A stretch of 64,000 nucleotides of DNA from Streptomyces sp. H27-H5 (GTDB lineage Bacteria; Actinomycetota; Actinomycetes; Streptomycetales; Streptomycetaceae), in assembly GCF_026627505.1 (NCBI RefSeq), contig NZ_JAPNLK010000005.1, forward strand, positions 62,001 through 126,000. Reading direction: 5' to 3'. The number at the start of each line of letters is the position of its first letter. Positions within the stretch are counted from its first letter, which is position 1. The notes under the pieces were generated by a model, which was not told the DNA's origin, did not search any database, and saw only the letters and a program-made list of their open reading frames with translations. Shown one piece after another: positions 1 through 9,936 of this stretch. A program made the translations under genes and the position numbers.

Positions 1-622
1 GGAGACCGAGCAGGCCGATGCTGGTGGCCACCGCTCCCGGGAGCAGGGCGCGCCAGCGGACGCGTCCTCCCAGCAGGAGCCGCTGGGAGGACCAGAAGAA
101 CAGCACGGTGCCCGCCAGGTCGGTGATCGTGCCGACCAGGCTGCCGAGCACGTCGTGCGGCGGGGAGGGGATCCCGACGAGCATCGCGAGGTAGCAGACC
201 AGCAGGGCGAGCCACACCACGTGCCGCCACATGGTGTGCCAGCGGGCCGTGGGCAGGTCCCACACCTTCTCGTACCCGGTCTGCACGGCCGAGCCGAACG
301 TCAGGCCGAACACGGCGAGCGCGGCGAGCCCGAAGGCCGTCGTCCGCTCCAGTGCCAGATCGGCGGATCCGAACAGCACCTCGACCCGGGCCCGCGAGGA
401 AGCCGTCACGCCCAGCGCCTGGCCCAGCCAGCGGCCGAAGCCGTAACCACTGCCGGGGGCGGCGGCCGCGACGACCACCAGCAGCGGCACCAGCGTGAGG
501 AACCCGAGGGCGGCGAAGCCCATCGCCCGGTGCATCAGCTCCATCTGACGACCCCGGCTCCAGGCCAGACCGGCGAGGGAGGCCTGGAGGCGGTCGTGCA
601 GCGGCCGGGGCTTCGGGGTCAC
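1..622 (-). CDS. BrkB/YihY-like integral membrane protein (partial)
   Basis: The minus strand encodes the first 207 or so residues of a membrane protein whose C-terminus lies beyond base 1. After a basic N-terminus (MTPKPRPLHDRLQASLAG) it has a hydrophobic segment at about residues 32-52, a second near 100 that runs into a conserved-looking GYEKVWDLP stretch, and further hydrophobic stretches. This pattern fits the YihY/BrkB (formerly ribonuclease BN) family of inner-membrane proteins, whose biochemical role is unsettled. I chose the GTG at 622-620. An in-frame GTG two codons upstream is equally possible. The assignment rests on topology and overall look, not on a catalytic motif, so it is moderate. 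Confidence 0.6.
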   Translation of the reverse strand, partial: MTPKPRPLHDRLQASLAGLAWSRGRQMELMHRAMGFAALGFLTLVPLLVVVAAAAPGSGYGFGRWLGQALGVTASSRARVEVLFGSADLALERTTAFGLAALAVFGLTFGSAVQTGYEKVWDLPTARWHTMWRHVVWLALLVCYLAMLVGIPSPPHDVLGSLVGTITDLAGTVLFFWSSQRLLLGGRVRWRALLPGAVATSIGLLGL

Positions 623-713
623 GCACACTGGCCTACCCGGGAGGACCGGGGGCCCTCCCGCGCGCACCCGCAAGTGGGCCCGAAGGGGTGGTTTCCGGCC
701 TCCACGCGGCTGA

Positions 714-731
714 CGGGGCCGCGCGGCCCCG
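714..731. terminator. GC palindrome after paaK
   Basis: CGGGGCCGCGCGGCCCCG is a perfect 18-nt palindrome about 20 nt beyond the stop of the minus-strand paaK gene. It could form a short GC hairpin and is a plausible terminator, although no T-tract follows, as is common in streptomycetes. Confidence 0.4.
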
Positions 732-750
732 CGCCGAGCCGTCCCGGTGC

Positions 751-2052
751 CTACGGTCTGGTGCGCAGGTCCCGTACCCGCTTGATCTTGCCCACCGAGC
801 GCTCCAGGGTCTCCGGGTCCACCACCTCGACACGGACGGACACCCCGACGCCCTCCTTGACGGCGCGGACCACCTCGGCGGCCGCCGCCTCGCGGCGGTC
901 GCGATCGGTGTCCCGCCGGGCCTCCACCCGCACGGTCAGGGTGTCCAGGCGGCCCTCGTCGGTCAGCCGCAACTGGAAGTGCGGGGCCAGGCCCGGGACG
1001 CGCAGCAGGATCTCCTCCACCGCGGTGGGGTAGAGGTTCACCCCCCGCAGGATGATCATGTCGTCGCTGCGGCCGGTGATCTTCTCCATCCGGCGGAAGG
1101 CGGGCCGGGCCGTTCCGGGCAACAGCCGTGTCAGGTCCCGGGTCCGGTACCGGATGATCGGCATGGCCTCCTTGGTGAGCGAGGTGAACACCAACTCGCC
1201 CGGCTCCCCGTCCGGCAGCACCGCCCCGGTCAACGGGTCGACCACCTCCGGGAAGAAGTGGTCCTCCCAGATGTGCAGGCCGTCCTTGGTCGACGCGAAC
1301 TCCTGGGCCACGCCCGGTCCCATCACCTCGGACAGGCCGTAGATGTCCACGGCGTCCATGTCCAGCCGCTCCTCGATCTCCCGCCGCATCCCCTCCGTCC
1401 ACGGCTCCGCACCGAAGATCCCCGTGCGGAGCGAGGTGGAGCGCGGGTCGATGCCCTGGCGTTCCATCTCGTCCAGCAGCGTGAGCATGTAGGACGGGGT
1501 CACCATGATGACCTCCGGCCGGAAGTCCTGGATCAGGCGGACCTGGCGGTCGGTCATGCCCCCCGAGGCGGGCACGACCGTACAGCCGAGCCGTTCCGCG
1601 CCGTAGTGCGCGCCGAGGCCGCCGGTGAAGAGGCCGTAGCCGTAGGCGACGTGCACGATCTGGCCGGGGCGGCCGCCCGCCGCGCGGATGGACCGGGCCA
1701 CGACGTCGGCCCAGGTGGACAGGTCCCCCTCGGTGTAGCCGACGACCGTGGGCCGTCCGGTGGTCCCGCTGGAGGCGTGGATGCGCCGCACCTCGGAGCG
1801 GGGCACGGCGAACATCCCGAAGGGGTACTGGTCGCGCAGATCGGACTTGGTGGTGAACGGGAAGTGGGCGAGGTCGGCCAGGGACCGGCAGTCGTCCGGA
1901 TGGAGGCCGGCCTTGTCGAACGCCTGCCGGTAGTGGGGCACGTGGTCGTAGGCGCGGTGCAGGGTCGCGCGCAGTCGCCTCAGCTGGAGAGCGGCCAGCT
2001 CGTCGCCGCTCAACCGCTCGCCCTCGTCATGGATGTCCGCGTGCGCTGTCAT
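751..2052 (-). CDS. paaK: phenylacetate-CoA ligase
   Basis: A 433-residue ANL-superfamily enzyme of the size usual for PaaK. It should activate phenylacetate (or a related aryl acid) to its CoA thioester with ATP, through an adenylate, in the cytoplasm. The P-loop-like motif SSGTTGRPTVVGYT lies at residues 94-107, and a GLSEVMGPG motif and a C-terminal GRSDDMIILRGVNLYP block, both typical of PaaK, follow. The ATG at 2052 has a good ribosome site (GAGGTG) seven bases upstream. No other phenylacetate genes (paaABCDE, paaZ) are in view, so the gene may work alone or serve another aryl acid. A palindrome 27 bp upstream of the start may be its operator. Confidence 0.9.
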   Translation of the reverse strand: MTAHADIHDEGERLSGDELAALQLRRLRATLHRAYDHVPHYRQAFDKAGLHPDDCRSLADLAHFPFTTKSDLRDQYPFGMFAVPRSEVRRIHASSGTTGRPTVVGYTEGDLSTWADVVARSIRAAGGRPGQIVHVAYGYGLFTGGLGAHYGAERLGCTVVPASGGMTDRQVRLIQDFRPEVIMVTPSYMLTLLDEMERQGIDPRSTSLRTGIFGAEPWTEGMRREIEERLDMDAVDIYGLSEVMGPGVAQEFASTKDGLHIWEDHFFPEVVDPLTGAVLPDGEPGELVFTSLTKEAMPIIRYRTRDLTRLLPGTARPAFRRMEKITGRSDDMIILRGVNLYPTAVEEILLRVPGLAPHFQLRLTDEGRLDTLTVRVEARRDTDRDRREAAAAEVVRAVKEGVGVSVRVEVVDPETLERSVGKIKRVRDLRTRP

Positions 2053-2078
2053 GCCGTCACCTCATCGCCTGCCAACCG

Positions 2079-2092
2079 ACCGATCATTCGGT
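2079..2092. promoter_or_regulatory. TetR-like palindrome upstream of paaK
   Basis: ACCGATCATTCGGT has perfect 5-bp arms (ACCGA/TCGGT) around TCAT. It ends 27 bp before the paaK start codon, in the position of an operator. TetR-family PaaR proteins bind ACCG-containing palindromes at paa genes in other bacteria. No regulator gene is adjacent, so the assignment is inference. Confidence 0.35.
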
Positions 2093-2308
2093 AGAGTGCC
2101 AGGCCTCCGGCGGTTAAATCAATGACTCGAACGAGTGATCGCCTGATTTCCCGCGGCGTGTGCCCGCACCCGTCGAGCGCCCCCGCCGCCCACCCGGCGC
2201 ACCGACGCGCCGGCCGGAGTGCCGACGGGGAGCCGCCGTGCCACGCTGAAACAGGGGTTCTCGCCGGTCCTGGCACACCGGGCCGACGCCGCGACCTAGG
2301 AGATCGAG

Positions 2309-2761
2309 ATGTCTGGTGACCCCGTCGGACACCGGGCGGGCCACGTGCACACGAGCCCCACGCACGCGCCCGCCTCCGGTACCACCGTCCTGGCAGCAGC
2401 CCTGATGATCATCGGCGGGGCGATGGCGATCCTCGAAGGGATCGCCACCGTCGTCAACGACGACCTGTTCGTCGTCACCCGCCACTACGTCTACGAGTTC
2501 AGCCGGACCGGCTGGGGCTGGGTCCACATCATCCTGGGCGTGGCCCTCGTCATCGCCGGATGCGCCGTGATCGGCGGCGCCCTGTGGGCACGCTACTTCG
2601 GCGTCGCCATCGCCAGCCTCGGGGTGGTGGCCAACTTCCTGTGGCTGCCGTACTACCCCTTGTGGGCCCTTGTGCTGATCGCCGTCAACCTCCTCGTCAT
2701 CTGGGCGCTGTGCACCGGCATGCACCGCGAGGCGGACGCGGGCCGGGCCGCGACGGTGTGA
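2309..2761 (+). CDS. DUF7144-type four-helix membrane protein
   Basis: A 150-residue protein with a short hydrophilic, His-rich N-terminus followed by four hydrophobic helices (about residues 26-45, 72-93, 96-114 and 118-138). The layout and the motifs WGWVHIILG and LWLPYYPLWAL match the small actinobacterial membrane family DUF7144, which is common in several copies in Streptomyces and has no known function. A good GGAGATCGAG ribosome site precedes the ATG. It is divergent from paaK across about 250 bp, and nothing ties it functionally to its neighbours. Confidence 0.75.
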   Translation: MSGDPVGHRAGHVHTSPTHAPASGTTVLAAALMIIGGAMAILEGIATVVNDDLFVVTRHYVYEFSRTGWGWVHIILGVALVIAGCAVIGGALWARYFGVAIASLGVVANFLWLPYYPLWALVLIAVNLLVIWALCTGMHREADAGRAATV

Positions 2762-2928
2762 GCGGGCCGCGCGGCGCCGCCCGGGAACGGGCTTCCCGCA
2801 GTCCACGCGGGCACCCGGCCCGGGGGCGTGAGCGCGGGCGGCGCGCCGGCCGGCGGCGTACGGTCGAATCAGGAGCCCCGGCCGAGGAGGCACGCCCCCG
2901 GCCGGGAGGCACGAAGGGAGGCGACGGC

Positions 2929-3144
2929 ATGGCCGTCATCGACCCCGCGGTATCGGTACGACTCGGCGCCCCCGGCGCCCGCCGCCTGGTCGGGCTGCTC
3001 GCCGAGGTCGCCCACCTGCTGGAGAACCCGGACCCGCTCCGGCTCACCGACGAACAGGCCGCCGCGCTCGGCCAGGGCACGGCCCGCGCCGAGCTGGCGG
3101 TCTGGGCCCGCGAACTCGCCGCCGAACTGCGCGCCCAGCTGTAG
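2929..3144 (+). CDS. small conserved-looking hypothetical protein
   Basis: A 71-residue acidic, mostly helical protein (MAVIDPAVSVRLG... ending in AAELRAQL). The reading frame stays open far upstream, but the ATG at 2929 is preceded by AAGGGAGG at 2913-2920, which fixes the start. Third codon positions are almost all G or C, as expected for a real gene. No domain was recognised and no function can be proposed. Confidence 0.6.
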   Translation: MAVIDPAVSVRLGAPGARRLVGLLAEVAHLLENPDPLRLTDEQAAALGQGTARAELAVWARELAAELRAQL

Positions 3145-3180
3145 CCGCCCGAACGGCGTCCGGGGCCGACCGCGCGGCGG

Positions 3181-3202
3181 ACCACCCGGCGGACCGGGTG
3201 GT
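3181..3202. terminator. hairpin between small ORF and DUF2278 gene
   Basis: ACCACCCGG and CCGGGTGGT form a perfect 9-bp stem with a CGGA loop. It lies 37 bp after the stop of the 71-residue gene and 11 bp before the ATG of the next gene. It could be a terminator for the first or a control hairpin masking the ribosome site of the second. Confidence 0.4.
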
Positions 3203-3213
3203 TCACTGGCGGC

Positions 3214-3864
3214 ATGCCGCTCGAAGACTACGGAGTGTTGTCCGGGACCCTCCATCGCCATTTCCGCGACGAACCCGACACCCAGGGACGCTGGTTCCAC
3301 GTCAATCTGGAGGTCGACACCCCCGAGGGTCGCCACCGGTGCGCGATCGACGTGGACAGCAAGGATTCCGACACCGGCGTGCGATGGAAGGTGATCACCC
3401 TCGCCGCCTCGGTGGTCGATCCCGCGTCCGGACTGCCGCCCGGCTTCCACGAACTCGCCCGCACCTCGGGCTCGGGCGCCGTCGACTACCTGCGCCACCC
3501 CGCGCTGCGCCCCCGGACCGGGTTCGGGATCGCCTGGCTCCGGGCGCTCCTGGACCGGCTGAGCCCGCCGCGCCCATGGGTCGTCGGCTCCCATCTGGAG
3601 GCCTCGCGGGCGCTGGAGCCGATCCTCGTGCCGGGCAGGTCGATCCTCGTCTTCGGGGAACCCTTCTCCCACGGCGGCCTCGGCGTGCACAACGTCCACC
3701 AGAACCAGGGCGACCCCTACGGCAGCCAGTGGTGGGCCGACAACGGGACCTGGCAGGACGGTGCGACGATGACCCGCCGCGAGGACGGGCAGTACGACGT
3801 GTTCCTGTCGAAGTTCTCCACCCAGGCCGACCGCACCGACGACGACGGCCACCCGGTGCCCTGA
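3214..3864 (+). CDS. DUF2278 (YukJ-like) protein
   Basis: A 216-residue cytoplasmic protein with the hallmarks of the YukJ/DUF2278 family: an opening MPLEDYGVLSGTL, the motif VNLEVDTPEG, and a C-terminal signature VHNVHQNQGDP (about residues 168-178) followed by WWADNGTWQDGA. The family is widespread in soil bacteria. The conserved His/Asn/Gln-rich motif suggests a binding or hydrolytic site, but no reaction is established. It is transcribed towards the acyl-CoA ligase gene, from which a strong shared hairpin separates it. Confidence 0.85.
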   Translation: MPLEDYGVLSGTLHRHFRDEPDTQGRWFHVNLEVDTPEGRHRCAIDVDSKDSDTGVRWKVITLAASVVDPASGLPPGFHELARTSGSGAVDYLRHPALRPRTGFGIAWLRALLDRLSPPRPWVVGSHLEASRALEPILVPGRSILVFGEPFSHGGLGVHNVHQNQGDPYGSQWWADNGTWQDGATMTRREDGQYDVFLSKFSTQADRTDDDGHPVP

Positions 3865-3883
3865 CCGTCGACCGCGACCCGCC

Positions 3884-3923
3884 GGCCGGGCGATCGTCCC
3901 CGCCGGCGGGGATCCGCCCGGCC
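3884..3923. terminator. bidirectional terminator
   Basis: GGCCGGGCG and CGCCCGGCC enclose a second palindrome, CCCCGCCGGCGGGG, forming one long stem with a small bulge. It sits between the convergent stops at 3864 and 3932 and probably ends transcription from both sides. Confidence 0.65.
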
Positions 3924-3931
3924 CGAAGCGA

Positions 3932-5599
3932 TCAGGGGGTCGCCTCCGCCGCGTTCGCCTCCGAGGCCACCGTCTTCGCCCAGCGGTAGTCCGCCTTGCC
4001 GCTGGGCGAGCGCTGGATCGCCGGGGCGATGACCAGCTGGCGCGGGATCTTGTACCCCGCCAGCCTGGTGCGGCAGTGGGTCTGTATCTCGTCCAGCGTC
4101 GGCTCGCCCGCCCCCTCACGGATCTGGACCACCGCCGCCACGTGACTGCCCCACCTCGGATCCGCCACGCCGGCGACCAGCGCGTCGTACACGTCCGGGT
4201 GTGACTTCAGCGCCTGCTCGACCTCCTCCGGATACACCTTCTCCCCGCCGGTGTTGATGCACTGCGAGCCGCGGCCGAGCACGGTGACGATGCCCCGCTC
4301 GTCCACGGTGGCCATGTCCCCGAGCAGCACCCACCGCTCCTCGCCCTTGCGGAAGAAGGTCTCCGCGGTCTTGGCGGGGTCGTTGTAGTACCCGAGCGGA
4401 ACGTGCCCCCGCTGCGCCAGCCGTCCCGGCTCGCCCACCGGCACGGGCTCGTGCGTCACCGGATCCACCACCTGCGTACGGTCGTTGACCTCCAGGCGGA
4501 AGCCGTTCTCCGGCCCGGAGTCGTTCGTGGCCTTCCCGTTCGACCCGGACTCGGACGAGCCGAAGTTGTTCAGCAGCATCACGTGCGGCACGAGCCGCTG
4601 GAACTCGGCCCGCACGGTCTCCGACATGATCGCGCCCGACGAGGAGACGCTGAAGAGGGACGACAGGTCGGTGCCCCGCAGCGGCCCGTTCAGGGCGTCG
4701 ATGAGCGGCCGCAGCATCGCGTCACCCACCAGGGACACACTGGAGACCTTCTCCTTCTCGATCGTCCGCAGCACCTCCTCGGGCGCGTACTTGCGGTGGA
4801 TCACCACCCGCTGTCCGTAGTTGAAGGCGATGAACGAGGTCAGCGTGGACGTGCCGTGCATCAGCGGGGGAGCGGGGAAGAAGGTGAGCCCGGCGCCGCG
4901 CGCGGCCACCCGCTCGGCGAGTTCCTCCGGCCGCTTGACCGGCTCACCGGAGGGCTCCCCGCCGAACAGCCCGGCGAAGAAGAGGTCCTCGGCCCGCCAC
5001 ATGACGCCCTTGGGCATCCCGGTCGTGCCGCCGGTGTAGATGATGAACAGGTCGTCGGGGGAGCGCGGCGGGAAACCGCGTTCGGGGGAGCCGGCCGCCG
5101 CGGCGTCCGCGAACGGGACGGTTGCGAGCGAGGGTTCGGGCGCCCCCTCGGGTGCCGTGCCGACCCGGATCAGGTGCCGGAGCCGCGTCGTCTGCGGCAG
5201 CGCGGCCGCCACCCGTTCGGTGAACTCGCCCTCGAAGACGAGCGCGGCGAGGTCGGCGTCGTTGTAGAGGTAGACCAGTTCCTCCTCCACGTACCGGTAG
5301 TTGACGTTCACCGGGACCAGTCGGGCCTTGAGGCAGGCCAGTACGGTCTGGAGGTACTCGACCCCGTTGTAGAGGTGCAGCCCCAGGTGCTCGCCGGCCC
5401 TCAGCCCGCTGTCGAGCAGGTGGTGCGCGATGCGGTTGGCCGCCGCGTCCAGTTCCGCGTACGTCAGGCGGTGCTCGGCGCCGGTCCCGGGGTGGTCCAC
5501 GTACACCAGGGCCTCGCGGTCCGGGACGACGTCCACGACCGACTCGAACAGGTCGGCAAGGTTGTACTCCACCGTTCCTCCTGACCCGAAAAATCCCAT
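3932..5599 (-). CDS. FadD19-like steroid/fatty acyl-CoA ligase
   Basis: A 555-residue ANL-family acyl-CoA synthetase that forms a CoA thioester from a carboxylic acid with ATP. The ATP-binding motif YTGGTTGMPKG is at residues 188-198. A LLGDMATVDERG hinge region and the C-terminal SPSGKADY motif with the catalytic lysine are all present. Length and motifs, with FFPAPPLMHGT and SSGAIMSETVR, resemble mycobacterial FadD19/FadD17 steroid-side-chain ligases more than general fatty acid ligases. It is divergent from the crotonase gene, as fadD19 is from echA19 in Mycobacterium tuberculosis. The substrate is inferred; a long-chain fatty acid remains possible. Confidence 0.8.
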   Translation of the reverse strand: MGFFGSGGTVEYNLADLFESVVDVVPDREALVYVDHPGTGAEHRLTYAELDAAANRIAHHLLDSGLRAGEHLGLHLYNGVEYLQTVLACLKARLVPVNVNYRYVEEELVYLYNDADLAALVFEGEFTERVAAALPQTTRLRHLIRVGTAPEGAPEPSLATVPFADAAAAGSPERGFPPRSPDDLFIIYTGGTTGMPKGVMWRAEDLFFAGLFGGEPSGEPVKRPEELAERVAARGAGLTFFPAPPLMHGTSTLTSFIAFNYGQRVVIHRKYAPEEVLRTIEKEKVSSVSLVGDAMLRPLIDALNGPLRGTDLSSLFSVSSSGAIMSETVRAEFQRLVPHVMLLNNFGSSESGSNGKATNDSGPENGFRLEVNDRTQVVDPVTHEPVPVGEPGRLAQRGHVPLGYYNDPAKTAETFFRKGEERWVLLGDMATVDERGIVTVLGRGSQCINTGGEKVYPEEVEQALKSHPDVYDALVAGVADPRWGSHVAAVVQIREGAGEPTLDEIQTHCRTRLAGYKIPRQLVIAPAIQRSPSGKADYRWAKTVASEANAAEATP

Positions 5600-5666
5600 G
5601 GGTGGGCTGCTCGGCGGTCATTAGAGCGCCGCTCATGCCAACTGGGAAGGGCGCAGGACAAGAAAA

Positions 5667-5681
5667 CTGACTGTGTGTCAG
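5667..5681. promoter_or_regulatory. inverted repeat in the fadD/echA divergent promoter
   Basis: CTGAC-TGTGT-GTCAG is a perfect inverted repeat in an A/T-rich patch between the two divergent genes, about 70 bp upstream of the ligase start. Its place and symmetry suggest a dimeric repressor site. It does not match the KstR pattern found 30 bp away. Confidence 0.4.
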
Positions 5682-5709
5682 AAAACTATTGAACTGCACT
5701 CGCCCCTCC

Positions 5710-5723
5710 TGCAACCTGTTCTA
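5710..5723. promoter_or_regulatory. KstR-type operator
   Basis: Read on the minus strand, this site is TAGAACAGGTTGCA. It matches every fixed position of the mycobacterial/rhodococcal KstR consensus TnnAACnnGTTnnA. It lies 23 bp before the crotonase ATG, where a bound repressor would block transcription. KstR is a TetR-family repressor of sterol catabolism that is released by steroid-CoA metabolites. No kstR gene is in the window. Confidence 0.6.
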
Positions 5724-5746
5724 GGTCTTGAGACGGGAGGACGGCA

Positions 5747-6547
5747 ATGGGTGGGACCGAACACCTGACCGTGGAACGCCGCGGAGCCACGCTGGTGCTC
5801 ACCATGAACAGACCGGAAGCGAAGAACGCGCTCTCGCTGCCGCTGTTGGTGGGCCTGTACGACGGCTGGCTGGAGGCGGACGCCGACGACGCGATCCGCT
5901 CCGTGGTCCTGACGGGCGCGGGCGGCGACTTCTGCGCGGGCATGGACCTGAAGGCGCTGGCCGGGAAGGGCATGGCGGGCGACCAGTACCGGGACCGCCT
6001 CAAGGCCGACCCCGACCTGCACTGGAAGGCCATGCTCCGCCACCACCGACCGCGCAAACCGGTGATCGCCGCGGTCGAGGGGTACTGCGTGGCCGGCGGC
6101 ACCGAGATCCTCCAGGGCACCGACATCCGGGTCGCCGGCGCGGGAGCCACCTTCGGGCTGTTCGAGGTCAAACGGGGCCTCTTCCCGATCGGCGGCTCGA
6201 CGGTGCGGCTGCCCCGGCAGATCCCGCGCACGCACGCGCTGGAGATGCTGCTCACCGGACGGCCGTACCCCGCCGAGGAAGCCGCGCGGATCGGGCTCAT
6301 CGGGCGGGTGGTGCCGGACGGCACGGCGCTGGACGCGGCCCTGGAGATCGCCGAGCGGATCAACGCCTGCGGGCCGCTGGCCGTCGAGGCCGTCAAGGCC
6401 TCCGTCTACGAGAGCGCCGAACTCACCGAGACGGAAGGGCTGGCCGCCGAACTCACCCGCGGTTGGCCCATCTTCGACACGGCCGACGCGAAAGAAGGGG
6501 CCCGGGCCTTCGCGGAGAAACGACCTCCGGTCTACAGGCGCGGCTGA
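5747..6547 (+). CDS. enoyl-CoA hydratase/isomerase family protein (EchA19-like)
   Basis: A 266-residue crotonase. The two oxyanion-hole segments are visible: AKNALSLPLL near residue 25 and DFCAGMDLKALAG near residue 65, followed by GYCVAGGTEILQG and FEVKRGLFPIGGS, where the catalytic acidic residues usually sit. It should hydrate a trans-2-enoyl-CoA in a beta-oxidation-like path. A clear ribosome site (GGGAGGA) precedes the ATG. It starts a rightward operon with the DUF35 gene 67 bp downstream and the two thiolase-fold genes. By position it corresponds to echA19 of the mycobacterial sterol cluster. Confidence 0.85.
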   Translation: MGGTEHLTVERRGATLVLTMNRPEAKNALSLPLLVGLYDGWLEADADDAIRSVVLTGAGGDFCAGMDLKALAGKGMAGDQYRDRLKADPDLHWKAMLRHHRPRKPVIAAVEGYCVAGGTEILQGTDIRVAGAGATFGLFEVKRGLFPIGGSTVRLPRQIPRTHALEMLLTGRPYPAEEAARIGLIGRVVPDGTALDAALEIAERINACGPLAVEAVKASVYESAELTETEGLAAELTRGWPIFDTADAKEGARAFAEKRPPVYRRG

Positions 6548-6614
6548 CCCCTCACGCGCCGGACGCCGACACGTCCACCGTCCCCACCGCCCCGGAGAAA
6601 ACGGAGACCCCTCC

Positions 6615-7586
6615 ATGACAGCAGCCGCGTCCCCACCCGAGGTGCTGCGCGCACCCCTCGTCGTCGAGTTCCCCTTCACCCGCTCCCTCGGACCCGTCCA
6701 GAGCGCCTTCCTCACCGGTCTGCGCGAACGCGTGGTCCTCGGCGTCACGACGTCCGACGGCAGGGTGATGGTCCCGCCCGTCGAATACGACCCCGTCACC
6801 GCCGACGAGATCCGCGACCTGGTCGAGGTGGCCGCGACCGGGACCGTCACCACCTGGGCCTGGAACGGCGATCCGCGCCCGCAACAGCCCCTCGCCACCC
6901 CCTTCGCCTGGGTCCTCGTCCGCCTCGACGGCGCCGACACCGCGATCCTGCACGCCCTCGACGCACCCGACCCCGAGTCGGTGGCCACCGGCATGCGGGT
7001 CCGGATCCGCTGGGCGACCGACCGCGTCGGGGCCATCACCGACATCGCCTGCTTCGAACCCGCCGACGCCCCGGCCGACCCCGCCTTCCCGCAGGCCGCC
7101 CCGCACGACGGGATCTTCGCGGACGCGGTCACCGGCATCGTCGCCGAGGCCCGCCTGGACTACACGTACAGCCCCGGCCGCGCCCAGACCGCCTACATCA
7201 ACGCCCTCTCCGAGCGGCGGACCGTCGGCGAGCGCTGCCCCTCCTGCCACAAGGTGTACGTGCCCCCGCGCGGCGCCTGCCCGACCTGCGGAGTGGCCAC
7301 CACCGACCGGGTCGAGGTCGGCCCCGCCGGAACGGTCACCACGTACTGCATCGTCAACATCAAGGCACGCAATCTCGACATCGAAGTCCCCTACGTCTAC
7401 GCCCACATCGCGCTCGACGGCGCGGACCTCGCCCTCCACGGGCGGATCGGCGGCCTCCCCTACGACCAGGTCCGCATGGGCCTGCGCGTCGAACCCGTGT
7501 GGAGCGAGGGCGGGCGCCACCCCGACCACTACCGACCCACCGGCGAACCGGACGCGGACTACGACGTGTACAAGGAGCTCATCTGA
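6615..7586 (+). CDS. tandem-OB DUF35 protein with zinc ribbon (Rv3521-like)
   Basis: A 323-residue protein made of two DUF35-type OB folds. The first (about 1-150) lacks a zinc ribbon. The second is preceded by the rubredoxin-like motif CPSCHKVYVPPRGACPTCG near residue 213, which should bind one zinc ion. Such proteins form complexes with thiolase-fold partners and hand over acyl-CoA, as ChsH2-DUF35 does with the aldolase Ltp2 and archaeal DUF35 proteins do with acetoacetyl-CoA thiolase. Its stop overlaps the next ATG by one base (TGATG), so it is very likely translated together with that thiolase-like protein. The doubled form matches Rv3521 of M. tuberculosis. Confidence 0.85.
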   Translation: MTAAASPPEVLRAPLVVEFPFTRSLGPVQSAFLTGLRERVVLGVTTSDGRVMVPPVEYDPVTADEIRDLVEVAATGTVTTWAWNGDPRPQQPLATPFAWVLVRLDGADTAILHALDAPDPESVATGMRVRIRWATDRVGAITDIACFEPADAPADPAFPQAAPHDGIFADAVTGIVAEARLDYTYSPGRAQTAYINALSERRTVGERCPSCHKVYVPPRGACPTCGVATTDRVEVGPAGTVTTYCIVNIKARNLDIEVPYVYAHIALDGADLALHGRIGGLPYDQVRMGLRVEPVWSEGGRHPDHYRPTGEPDADYDVYKELI

Positions 7587-8649
7587 TGGCCAGGACGAGC
7601 AGGCACGCGCGCGACGTGGCCGTCGTCGCCTTCGCGCAGAGCGACCACCGGCGCAACACCGACGAGCTCAGCGAAGTCGAGATGGTCATGCCCGTCCTGC
7701 ACCGGGTGCTGGCCCGGACCGGACTGAAGGCCGGCGAGATCGGCTTCACCTGCTCCGGTTCCAGCGACTACCTGGCGGGCAGGGCCTTCTCCTTCACCAT
7801 GACCCTCGACGGGGTCGGCGCCTGGCCGCCGATCTCCGAGTCGCACGTGGAGATGGACGGCGCCTGGGCGCTCTACGAGGCCTGGGTCAAGATCCAAACG
7901 GGCGAGACCGACACCGCGCTCGTCTACGCGTACGGGAAGTCCTCGCCGGGATCGGTGCGCGACGTCATGACCCGACAGCTCGACCCGTACTACCTCGCCC
8001 CGCTCTGGCCCGACTCGGTGGCCCTGGCCGCCCTCCAGGCCCGGGCGCTGATCGACGCGGGCGAGACCGACGAGCGCGCCCTGGCCGCCATCGGAGCCCG
8101 CAGCCGGGCCTCCGCCGAGACCAACCCGCACGCCCAACTCAAGGGCGTCGTACCCCAGGGCGCGTACCAGGTGGCCCCGCTGCGCACCGGGGACTGCCCG
8201 CCCGTCGGCGACGGCGCGGCCGCCGTCATCCTCGCCGCGGGGGACGTGGCCCGGGGGCTGTGCGAGCGGCCCGCCTGGATCACGGGCATCGACCACCGCA
8301 TCGAGGCACACGGCCTCGGGCTGCGCGACCTCACCGACTCCGTGTCCACCCGGATCGCCGCCGAGCAGGCCGGGGTCTTCGAGGGGCCCGTGGACACGGC
8401 CGAACTGCACGCGCCGTTCTCCTCCCAGGAGGTGGTCCTCCGCAAGGCGCTCGGGCTCGGCGACGAGGTGAGCGTCAACCCGTCCGGCGGGGCGCTCGCC
8501 GCCCACCCGGTCATGGCCGCCGGCCTGATCCGCATCGGCGAGGCCGCCGCCCGCATCCACCGCGGCGAGTCCGACCGGGCCGTCGCCCACGCCACCTCCG
8601 GTCCCTGCCTCCAGCAGAACCTGGTCGCCGTCCTGGAAGGGGACCGCAC

Positions 8650-8653
<4 letters not shown>
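7586..8653 (+). CDS. thiolase-fold protein, Ltp4-like
   Basis: A 355-residue member of the SCPx/lipid-transfer branch of the thiolase superfamily. The ATG at 7586 was chosen because it overlaps the upstream stop; the frame is open further upstream. The segment that normally carries the nucleophilic cysteine reads VEMDGAWAL (about 88-96) and has no Cys. The C-terminal motif NPSGGALAAHP keeps the Gly-Gly and His-Pro of thiolases, and the HEAF-type loop reads LHAPFS. Loss of the cysteine argues against ordinary thiolysis and for a retro-aldol cleavage like that of Ltp2. It overlaps the following gene by four bases (ATGA). Confidence 0.8.
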
Positions 8654-9816
<1,163 letters not shown>

Positions 9817-9936
9817 ACGGAATCCGATCTCCGGGCGGGGTGTCGGGCCGGCCGGCGGTGACCCGTCGCGGCCTGTGCGGCACCCGCCGGCGTGGTTAGT
9901 GTTGCCCTCGGACGACGTACCGGGAGGAGCACGCAC

